From: a virus
Length of the DNA: 64,000 nt
Direction: 5' to 3' (one strand)
IMG/VR virus record: IMGVR_UViG_3300043425_001673
Location: 30,772-94,771 of that record
Shown: piece after piece, positions 57,893 to 64,000 of the stretch
How the letters are laid out: each line of letters opens with the position of its first letter
How positions within the stretch are numbered: the stretch's first letter is position 1
Program-made: the position numbers and the translations under genes
The notes under the pieces: model-generated
Databases searched by the model: none
What the model saw: only the letters and a program-made list of their open reading frames with translations
What the model was told of the DNA's origin: nothing

Positions 57893-60800
57893 ATCATATT
57901 CCCTATTCACCGATGAGGAACTTCAAAACAGTATCGCTCAGGATATCGACAATATGAGCGAGGCTGAGCGTGCGGTGTTTTTTGAACTGCTTAACAATCC
58001 TCAGTTTGAAGGGGATTTGACCGCACTGGAACTTGATCGGGATATGGTATCGGTTGAGCAGTGGATTGAAGATGATTACTACATGGGAGCCTTGGGCAAG
58101 AGCATCTATAAGCCATGGAAGGATGATCTTCTTGAACTCTTTGAATCATGTGCCTACGACACGGCTGTCATTCAAGGGGGTATTGGCTGTCAAGCCGAAA
58201 AGACGCAGATTATGACAGACAGTGGATTGATTGCGATGGGGGATCTAACCTCATCACACAAATATCTGTCTTACGACAATGGTAAAGCTAGATTTGTGCA
58301 AGGCACACACGCTTTTGTAAAAGGCAAAGACATGCTTTACAAGGTAAGGCATGCCTCTGGTGAATTTGAAGCTACAGCACATCATAAGGTTTTATGTGCT
58401 GATGGTTATTACAGGCGTGTTGATCAGCTTGCTGATGGTATGCAGATTGTTTCGAGCGATAAATTTCAAGATGATGTTTCATGTGATCTTTCTGTGACGA
58501 AAACACTTCGAGGTTTTCTGGATCATTGTTTCTTGGATTCTCATCTATGTGATGAACTACTTCAGTTGGCAAAAGATATCGGTCAAGTTTCTTTTCCATC
58601 ACAAGTCGATGCTCAGGCATTGTCAGCTTTTTACCGTAAAGTGGATGCTCCTTTGGAACACTCACTTTTACATACTCAGTCCTGGTCTTTCCTCCCGTCC
58701 AAAAAGGGTTTTTGGAACCCTTCGGTGGACCGGCTTTTCTTTGATTCAGACCTTGCCTATGCAAAAATTTTTCAACAGAGTTATGGGATCTTCCAACGGA
58801 TGTTGCAATCTCGGAAAGTGGATGTCCTGCCTCGTATAGCGCAAGCACTTTCTCTTTTTGTTCAGAAGACATTCCCCGAGGATTTGCAACGCCTTTACGT
58901 CCCCCTTCTGAACGCCTTGGTAAATCATTTTTCAAAACATAACGAATCACAATATCAGGTGAAGGACGGCCAATCGCTTTCATTATCTCTTCATAGGATT
59001 TTTGTCCGTCTGATAGCTCATGGATTTGTGCTTTCTCGTTCTCGGTCAAAGGCTTTTGAAAATAGGGCAGGTCAAGCTTGCGAACCCAGGCTCTCACCGT
59101 CTCAGGCGATTTCCCAATTACTGTTGCGATGTCGTCAATCTTTGTTTGGAAAGAGGCCATTTTCTTTATCGTGTCTATCTGCTCTTGGGTTAATTTCAAA
59201 CTCACTTGATTCTGTCTCCTTTGGTTTTTCCAAAGTAATGTCGATAGAAAAAACAGTTACAGATTGGTATTGGGATTTGCAAGTGCCAATGACCAATAAT
59301 TATGTGTCAGGTGGTGCGGTGCATCACAATTCAGGTAAGTCAACTTTTTCACACCTTGCCGTTTTGAGGATGCTCTATGAAGCATCTTGTCTCAAAAATC
59401 CGGCTGTCAGCTATGGCCTTGCTCCCAACTCCATCATTGGTTTTTGTTCACTGGCAAAATCCAAGGAAACCGCACGGCGGGTTGTGTTTGAGCAGATTGC
59501 TGCGAAGATTCAGGAGTCGCCTTATTTCAAATATGAGTTTGCGCCTGTCAAGGATGTGAAGGATGAAATCATATTCCCAAAGGGACTTGCAATCATTTGC
59601 GGTTCATCAACGGACACATCCATCATCGGTATGAACATCTTCGGTGGAATCATCGACGAAGTGAACTTCTGGGGAAAGGTGAAAAAGACCAACCTCAATT
59701 TTGGAAAGCACTGGGGAACGGAAAGCAAGTCAGGTAGGCTCTTTGATAGCGTTCGCCGAAGGATGAAGTCGCGCTATATCAAAAAGGGAAAACTCCCTGG
59801 CATCCTGATGCTTATCTCATCGAAGACAACCAAGGACAGTTTTACTGAGCAGTTCATCAGAAAAGAAAAGGCTCTCGGCAATAACTCCACCTTTGTCCGT
59901 GACCGCTCAATTCTTGACATGAAGCGTGACAGCTTTGGCAGTAACACCTTCAAGGTCCTGATCGGAACCGTGGACTATCCCTCGCGTATCCTCATAGAAG
60001 GTGAGGATATTTCAAATCTGACTGATGCCATGGTCATTGAGATTCCCGATGATTTCCGTGTGGACTTTGAAAACAACCTGGAAGAGTCGCTGCGTGATAT
60101 TGCGGGTGTTTCAACCATTGCCATATCCAACTTCATTTCCAAACTTGAAAAAATCAACGAGATGGTTGACGACAGGTCCCATCCTTTCCAGTGTCCGCTT
60201 CTGCCTGATCCAACCATTTGGGATAGCCGCAAGCCATACAAAATCAACTGGCATGCGCTCTGCACTCAAAAGGACAACGGTGAATGGGTTCCGAAACTCA
60301 ATCCCGATGCACCACGTCATGTCCACTTCGATCCGGCTTATACGGGTGACGCCTTTGGTCTTTGCATTGCGCACATCGGGGGAATGCAGGCCGTTCAGAA
60401 GGAAGGTGAGATAATCGAGTATCAGCCTATCTTCATCGTCGATTTCATTCTGGCCATACAGGGAAGCAAGGAAGAGGAAGTCATTAACCGCAATGTGCGG
60501 GAACTCTGTTATGAGTTTTCCAATCATGGATTTCATTTGGCTGAGTTCTCAATGGATACTTATCAGTCAAGGGAAATGGCTCAAAGCCTTGAGATGCAGG
60601 GCTACAAGGCAGGCATCTACTCGGTCGATACGGGGATTTCAAGCAAGGGTGAGAACGTTGTCAATACAGCGGTCGGCAAGGTTCCAAAAGCGAAACAGGC
60701 TTATTGGTATTTGCGCTCTGCCATATATGAAAATCGTGTCAAATGTTATGATTATCCAAGACTCCTGATGGAACTGAGGAAACTGGAAGACACGCCTGAG

Positions 60801-61145
60801 AAGGTGGATCATCCCGAGGGAGAAAGCAAGGACTTGGCTGATTCACTGTGCGGTGTGGTCTGGACTCTTTTCAGATCGAAAAACCATGCGGAACTGCCTT
60901 TGCCTTCAAAGGGTGTGACAGTGAATCCCGGCTCCGAGGTGGAAACTCTTGCGGACTATGCGGAAAGTCTGAAGCAGGATATGTCAGTTGAAGCGGGTTC
61001 AAGTCAGGTGATCGAAATCAGGCAGACAAAGGTTTATGAGAAAAAGAAGCATCAGACCGTGTCACCGAAGTATCAAAAGGTTTCGACCAATGGCACAGTC
61101 AAGGACCTGACCATAAACACCGAGGACTATCTGGTTCGCGGCTAA
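57870..61145 (+). CDS. terL: Terminase large subunit (TerL) interrupted by an intein
   Basis: 1091 residues as translated, 710 after splicing. The intein covers residues 107-487 and splits the Walker A GGIG/SGKS. The ATG at 57870 has AGGTG upstream; a GTG nine bases earlier is an alternative. ATPase motor: Walker A at residues 103-106 plus 488-491, Walker B FGGIIDEVNFW near residue 593. Nuclease part: HFDPAYTGDAFGL, FSMDTYQSREMAQ and ESKDLADSLCG carry the three acidic residues of the RNase H-like fold. It packages DNA into the prohead and cuts it to length. The intein must splice out before the ATPase works. Confidence 0.9.
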   Translation: MIITDKFKSYSLFTDEELQNSIAQDIDNMSEAERAVFFELLNNPQFEGDLTALELDRDMVSVEQWIEDDYYMGALGKSIYKPWKDDLLELFESCAYDTAVIQGGIGCQAEKTQIMTDSGLIAMGDLTSSHKYLSYDNGKARFVQGTHAFVKGKDMLYKVRHASGEFEATAHHKVLCADGYYRRVDQLADGMQIVSSDKFQDDVSCDLSVTKTLRGFLDHCFLDSHLCDELLQLAKDIGQVSFPSQVDAQALSAFYRKVDAPLEHSLLHTQSWSFLPSKKGFWNPSVDRLFFDSDLAYAKIFQQSYGIFQRMLQSRKVDVLPRIAQALSLFVQKTFPEDLQRLYVPLLNALVNHFSKHNESQYQVKDGQSLSLSLHRIFVRLIAHGFVLSRSRSKAFENRAGQACEPRLSPSQAISQLLLRCRQSLFGKRPFSLSCLSALGLISNSLDSVSFGFSKVMSIEKTVTDWYWDLQVPMTNNYVSGGAVHHNSGKSTFSHLAVLRMLYEASCLKNPAVSYGLAPNSIIGFCSLAKSKETARRVVFEQIAAKIQESPYFKYEFAPVKDVKDEIIFPKGLAIICGSSTDTSIIGMNIFGGIIDEVNFWGKVKKTNLNFGKHWGTESKSGRLFDSVRRRMKSRYIKKGKLPGILMLISSKTTKDSFTEQFIRKEKALGNNSTFVRDRSILDMKRDSFGSNTFKVLIGTVDYPSRILIEGEDISNLTDAMVIEIPDDFRVDFENNLEESLRDIAGVSTIAISNFISKLEKINEMVDDRSHPFQCPLLPDPTIWDSRKPYKINWHALCTQKDNGEWVPKLNPDAPRHVHFDPAYTGDAFGLCIAHIGGMQAVQKEGEIIEYQPIFIVDFILAIQGSKEEEVINRNVRELCYEFSNHGFHLAEFSMDTYQSREMAQSLEMQGYKAGIYSVDTGISSKGENVVNTAVGKVPKAKQAYWYLRSAIYENRVKCYDYPRLLMELRKLEDTPEKVDHPEGESKDLADSLCGVVWTLFRSKNHAELPLPSKGVTVNPGSEVETLADYAESLKQDMSVEAGSSQVIEIRQTKVYEKKKHQTVSPKYQKVSTNGTVKDLTINTEDYLVRG
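58188..59330 (+). mobile_element. Intein in the TerL Walker A motif, with antisense HNH gene
   Basis: 381 residues, Cys1 codon at 58188 (GGIG/CQAEK) to Asn at 59328-59330 (AVHHN/SGKS). Block A CQAEKTQIMTDSGLIAMGDL, block B EATAHHKVL (TxxH), blocks F and G WYWDLQVP and AVHHN with Ser+1. The central part (about residues 171-448 of the full protein) shows no LAGLIDADG or HNH in the sense frame; read from the other strand it is a complete HNH nuclease gene (58372-59205). The sense frame stays open throughout. It is therefore an intein whose nuclease lies antisense to the splicing domain. Confidence 0.9.
58372..59205 (-). CDS. HNH homing endonuclease encoded antisense inside the TerL intein
   Basis: 277 residues from a GTG start at 59205 with AAAGGAG (59223-59217) eleven bases upstream. 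Three helix-turn-helix repeats lie near residues 5-45, 53-95 and 112-150 (IDDIATVIGKSPETVRAWVRK, YEEIMKAIGRPSPDIVIRYV, LSEIATSVGRSHNSVEKFLH), followed by an HNH site: EHRLVMEKKLDRYL, then EVVHHIDENPRNNDPENLEV with the expected His and Asn. Homing endonucleases of this kind cut intein-free alleles to spread their carrier. The 3' end overlaps the coding of Hint block B. Transcription here would also make an antisense RNA to terL. Confidence 0.85.
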   Translation of the reverse strand: MSLKLTQEQIDTIKKMASFQTKIDDIATVIGKSPETVRAWVRKLDLPYFQKPLTENEKAQIHELSDGQKSYEEIMKAIGRPSPDIVIRYVLKNDLPRRSEGGRKGVANPRGMSSEQKEKVLALYEAGHPLSEIATSVGRSHNSVEKFLHRQGLNQRKAGPPKGSKNPFWTGGKTRTEYVKVSVPKEHPLYGKKLTMPEHRLVMEKKLDRYLLPTEVVHHIDENPRNNDPENLEVFSSQKDHMKHHLEIYRSKQSAYHQQADQHACNNHQHIKPYDVL

Positions 61146-61147
61146 AG

Positions 61148-61161
61148 TGAACTTGAGTTCA
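61148..61161. promoter_or_regulatory. TGAAYTYRARTTCA palindrome, copy 8
   Basis: TGAACTTGAGTTCA with G/C flanks (GTGAAC, GTTCAC at 61147-61162), two bases after the terL stop and 21 before the portal ATG. Confidence 0.7.
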
Positions 61162-61182
61162 CTCGAATGGAGAAAAATTGAA

Positions 61183-62868
61183 ATGGGTTCCATAGTCGGA
61201 AATTCACTTGATCTAATTCGCACGGTTTTCAATCGAAACAATGTGCTCCCTTTGCCTTCCACCTATTGGGATGCAGCCGCTCGTGGCAGCTTTTTTATGC
61301 AGGGTTATGGACTCGGACCTGTGACCGGGGGAAACAGTCAGCTTGCGGATAGCGTGCGCCTTGAAGAAGACCTGATGACACGCTATGCGGACTACGATGA
61401 AATGGACCAGTTTCCTGAGTTGGGAGCCGCCATTGATCTTTTCGCTGATGATGCCACGGTCCAGGATGTCCTGACTGGAAAGTCGATGTGGTTTGAATCG
61501 GATGATGAAACGGTTGGTCACATCCTGAATGATATGCTCGATGTCAATCTCAAGGTTGAAAATGAACTTTGGGAAATCGCGCGTTCACTCTGCAAGTATG
61601 GCAATGAGTTCATCGAACCAATCGTTCTGGATCAGGTCGGAGTCGTGAAGCTGAATCACGTTCCTCCCCCATGGATGCGCCGTATCGAGGATATCAACGG
61701 AATCCTTTATGGCTACATGCAAGATCCAGCCATGCAGTTTTCCATTGATACGCGCACCTTCCTTGAACGAGTCAAGAACAAGGGAGCGACCGTCATGGAA
61801 CTCCCGGTGAACATGGGACAGGGCTGGCTTCAGGTTTATGAGCCTTGGGAAATTGTTCACATGCGGCTGCGTTCAAGGGCACGCCGGGACCTTTATGGAT
61901 ATAGCGTTGTGGAAGCTGCACGCTATGCCTGGAAGCGTCTTTCGATGATGGAAGACGCGATGCTCATGTACAAGGTCACTCGCTCACCACAGCGATACGC
62001 CTTCTATGTTGATGTTGGTGATGTTCCTCCCAATCAGGCGCGTGGTTTACTCAATCGCATCAAAAACGATTTCAAAAAATCAAAGTTCATTGATCCGACA
62101 ACGGGCAAGCCTTCCTTCCGTTATTCACCGCTTTCAGCAGAGGATGATTTTTTCATCCCTGTTCGCAAGGAAAGGAAAGGCACTGAAATAGAAGTTCTTG
62201 CCGGTCCTGAAGGGCAATCGGTTGAGGATGTCGAATATTTCCTGAACAAGATCTTTGCTGCTCTCAAGATTCCAAAATCCTATCTCGGTGCTGATGAGAC
62301 GGTTGGTCGCGCCAACCTCAGTCAGCTTGATGTTCGCATGTGTCGCTCCGTTATGCGCATACAGCGTGAAATCAAAAACGGCTTCAGGCAGATAGGCCGT
62401 GTGGATCTTGCAGCGAAGAACATAGATCCAGACCGCACGTCATTTGAATGTCACATGGTTATTCCATCGGGTGTTTTTGAATTGGCTCAAATAGAAGTCG
62501 AGAAGGCCAAGCTGGATTTGGCGTCAGCCTATCGTGATGCCAGTTTCAGTCAATATTGGATTTATTCAAAAGTTTTGGGTTTATCCGATGAAGAAATATT
62601 ACAGATTCAAAAGCAACGGGCAAAGGAAGGTGAAGGTGACTTCACAGCCGAGGATGTTGGTCTTATCCACGATCGACTGCCCAGGATGGTCGAGCGTTTA
62701 TCGACTGATTACGATAAGCGGGCTGACAGACATCAGAAGAAAATATTGGATGAAATCGAGTCGGGTAATACCGCTCTTGGCCGACGACTCAGAGAACTCA
62801 AGCATCTCACTCAGGAAATTAAATCAGGCATTGCTAGACAGACAAGAGTCAATGGACGAAGAAAATGA
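61183..62868 (+). CDS. Portal protein (T4 gp20-like)
   Basis: 561 residues from the ATG at 61183, with GGAG about eleven bases upstream; an upstream GTG at 61147 would start inside the palindrome. Typical portal features: DLFADDATVQDVLTGKSMW, YGNEFIEPIV, PPPWMRRIEDINGILYGYM, PWEIVHMRLRSRARRDLYGYSVVEAARY, RSPQRYAFYVDVGDVP, and VEDVEYFLNKIFAALKIPKSYLG. It forms the dodecameric vertex through which TerL packages DNA. A run of basic residues ends the protein. It directly follows terL, as in many tailed phages. Confidence 0.85.
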   Translation: MGSIVGNSLDLIRTVFNRNNVLPLPSTYWDAAARGSFFMQGYGLGPVTGGNSQLADSVRLEEDLMTRYADYDEMDQFPELGAAIDLFADDATVQDVLTGKSMWFESDDETVGHILNDMLDVNLKVENELWEIARSLCKYGNEFIEPIVLDQVGVVKLNHVPPPWMRRIEDINGILYGYMQDPAMQFSIDTRTFLERVKNKGATVMELPVNMGQGWLQVYEPWEIVHMRLRSRARRDLYGYSVVEAARYAWKRLSMMEDAMLMYKVTRSPQRYAFYVDVGDVPPNQARGLLNRIKNDFKKSKFIDPTTGKPSFRYSPLSAEDDFFIPVRKERKGTEIEVLAGPEGQSVEDVEYFLNKIFAALKIPKSYLGADETVGRANLSQLDVRMCRSVMRIQREIKNGFRQIGRVDLAAKNIDPDRTSFECHMVIPSGVFELAQIEVEKAKLDLASAYRDASFSQYWIYSKVLGLSDEEILQIQKQRAKEGEGDFTAEDVGLIHDRLPRMVERLSTDYDKRADRHQKKILDEIESGNTALGRRLRELKHLTQEIKSGIARQTRVNGRRK

Positions 62869-63353
62869 TGAAAATATTTAGTTCGAGTGACATCATTCTT
62901 GATATTAGATTGATTGATTCTCTTATTGAATCAGATGATGATTCCTATCAAAAGCACAAAATCCTTGATGTCTGGCGTGCAATATCCATTGATAAGCCAG
63001 ATGTTGCTTTGAAACTAAAAGCACTCGGAACATTTTGGGCTGACGAAAAAGATAAGGCCACAGTTTATTGGGGACAGAAAAAACCTTATTATGCAGTCTT
63101 TCATGCCCAAGTTAATCAAGATCAGATTGACCATGAAAAAACGATGTATATGCGATCAAATCCAAGATTTGCCGGGGAAGATGAAATAAGGCTCAGGGAT
63201 TTTGAAAAAATATTTGTCAAGGAAGTTGAGATTTTTAAAATACTTTCCCGCTCAGAATACATGGATGCCATAAGCAACGGAACTGCTGGAAAACCAATAA
63301 AGGTTATCAAGATGAATGCATTCCGTTCATCAGGAAAGTCATTAAACGAATAG
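62865..63353 (+). CDS. Hypothetical protein after portal
   Basis: 162 residues, ATGA overlap. Contains SSDIILDIRLIDSLIESDDDS, then an alpha/beta region (ATVYWGQKKPYYAVFHAQV) and a charged helix (EIRLRDFEKIFVKEVEIFKI). Position suggests a head-assembly role, but it does not look like the usual protease or scaffold. Confidence 0.45.
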   Translation: MMKIFSSSDIILDIRLIDSLIESDDDSYQKHKILDVWRAISIDKPDVALKLKALGTFWADEKDKATVYWGQKKPYYAVFHAQVNQDQIDHEKTMYMRSNPRFAGEDEIRLRDFEKIFVKEVEIFKILSRSEYMDAISNGTAGKPIKVIKMNAFRSSGKSLNE

Positions 63354-63370
63354 CAGTGTGGTAAAAACAA

Positions 63371-64000
63371 ATGAAGCTTGGTGGAAGCATCTTTACGCAT
63401 AATACCGACCGTTTTGATTACTGCTTTGAAGAGTCGATTGAATCTCTTTTGGCTCTCTGTGATGAGGTTGTTGTCCTGGACGCCGAGAGCACCGACAGCA
63501 CTGTTCCCAAACTAAGGGAGATGTGTGACAAAAATCCCAAGCTGAAACTTGTTGAAGGTGCTGCATGGAATGTCGGGACCAACTATGATCGGCTTGCCAT
63601 TCTTGCCAACTCAGCCAAAAACCATTTGACGACTCCCTGGCACTTCATGCTTCAGGCTGATGAAGTGCTTCATGAGCGCTGCATTCCGATTATCAGGGAT
63701 ATCGTCAACAATGATGGATACGGCTATGAGAGTTTCGCAGTTCGCCGTTGGAACTTCTTTGCAGACTTCAATCATTATGTCTCGCTTCACTCAAACAAAA
63801 AGCCCTGCAATGATGCACCGATCAGACTTGCAAGGACGCATCATCCAGCCATTGGTGATGCTGAAAGCATTCACGCTTTCAAATGCAATTACAGCTATGT
63901 TCCCCATATCGAGATTTTTCATTATGGCCTTGTGAGAAAATCGCAGGCTTTGATTGAAAAGAGCATCGACATGCAAAGCTGGTTTCATGGTCAAGGCAGT
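63371..64000 (+). CDS. Glycosyltransferase, GT2-like (3' partial)
   Basis: The frame is open to the window end (210 codons seen). Starts LGGSIFTHNTDRFDYCFEESIESLLALCDEVVVLDAESTDST, a typical GT2 opening with the LDAESTD carrying acidic residues; later MLQADEVLHERCIP supplies the DxD-like AD and FFADFNHY follows. It resembles phage or bacterial surface-glycan GT2 enzymes. Together with the two glycosyltransferases at 22-26.6 kb and RmlC it supports glycan modification by this phage. No clear SD is seen. Confidence 0.7.
   Translation, partial: MKLGGSIFTHNTDRFDYCFEESIESLLALCDEVVVLDAESTDSTVPKLREMCDKNPKLKLVEGAAWNVGTNYDRLAILANSAKNHLTTPWHFMLQADEVLHERCIPIIRDIVNNDGYGYESFAVRRWNFFADFNHYVSLHSNKKPCNDAPIRLARTHHPAIGDAESIHAFKCNYSYVPHIEIFHYGLVRKSQALIEKSIDMQSWFHGQGS

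Noticed and set aside
1-64000. tRNA genes
   Set aside because: I looked for T-loop and cloverleaf patterns and found none convincing; a covariance-model search would be needed to be sure.

Overview
This window is a stretch of a large tailed-bacteriophage genome, most likely a myovirus. It is almost entirely coding, with short, often overlapping genes (many ATGA start/stop overlaps) preceded by Shine-Dalgarno sequences. The phage modules are a terminase large subunit, a gp20-like portal, fibre and baseplate-type proteins, a DnaC-like loader with a DnaB-like helicase and DnaG-like primase, a gp32-like SSB, a RecA/UvsX recombinase, an SF2 helicase, a RuvC-like resolvase and a PD-(D/E)XK nuclease. 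No tRNA gene and no CRISPR array was recognised. The host is probably a Gram-negative bacterium with c-type cytochromes and lipoproteins, because the phage carries several lipoprotein and exported genes, two with haem-binding CxxCH-type motifs. Bdellovibrionota/Oligoflexia is a guess, not a result.

Layout: 1-8.2 kb holds tail-fibre and baseplate-type genes ending at a strong terminator. 8.3-12.1 kb holds unknown phage genes and an Fpg/Nei-like protein. 12.9-15.3 kb is a cargo block of three lipoproteins, two of them cytochrome c-like. 15.3-22.0 kb is the replication block (exonuclease, MazG-like protein, loader, helicase, primase), an FKBP-like protein and a lytic transglycosylase. 22.0-26.6 kb encodes two large glycosyltransferases, the first interrupted by a LAGLIDADG intein. 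26.8-34.3 kb is DNA metabolism (gp32-like SSB, a TnpB element, SF2 helicase, RecA, nuclease, RuvC, OB-fold SSB). 34.4-41.4 kb is mostly small genes, including a CsrA homologue, a SLOG-like protein, DUF3307, RmlC and a second DnaQ-like exonuclease. 41.4-44.9 kb holds further fibres, one a paralogue of the 1.7-4.0 kb gene. 44.9-49.5 kb is a minus-strand block of nine genes with a YkgJ-type cysteine-cluster protein. 49.8-56 kb holds small accessory genes, a repeat protein, an exported probable beta-barrel and a stand-alone ClpX-type zinc finger. 56-64 kb is the packaging module (possible small terminase, TerL, portal) and the start of another glycosyltransferase.

The most unusual structure is in the terminase gene. 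Its Walker A motif is split by an intein (58188-59330). The middle of that intein is covered on the opposite strand by a complete HNH homing-endonuclease gene with three helix-turn-helix repeats and its own ribosome-binding site. The intein frame stays open through the whole overlap, so the nuclease appears to have been moved to the antisense strand without breaking the host protein.

A second genome-wide feature is a 14-bp near-palindrome, TGAAYTYRARTTCA, present eight times. Seven copies sit in the gap between a stop codon and the next start, mainly ahead of late-type genes (portal, fibres, glycosyltransferase), which suggests a shared regulatory site. The surface-glycan genes, CsrA, ClpX-type zinc finger, FKBP-like protein and cytochrome lipoproteins together suggest a phage that extensively reprograms its host's envelope, translation and perhaps respiration; that last statement is inference.
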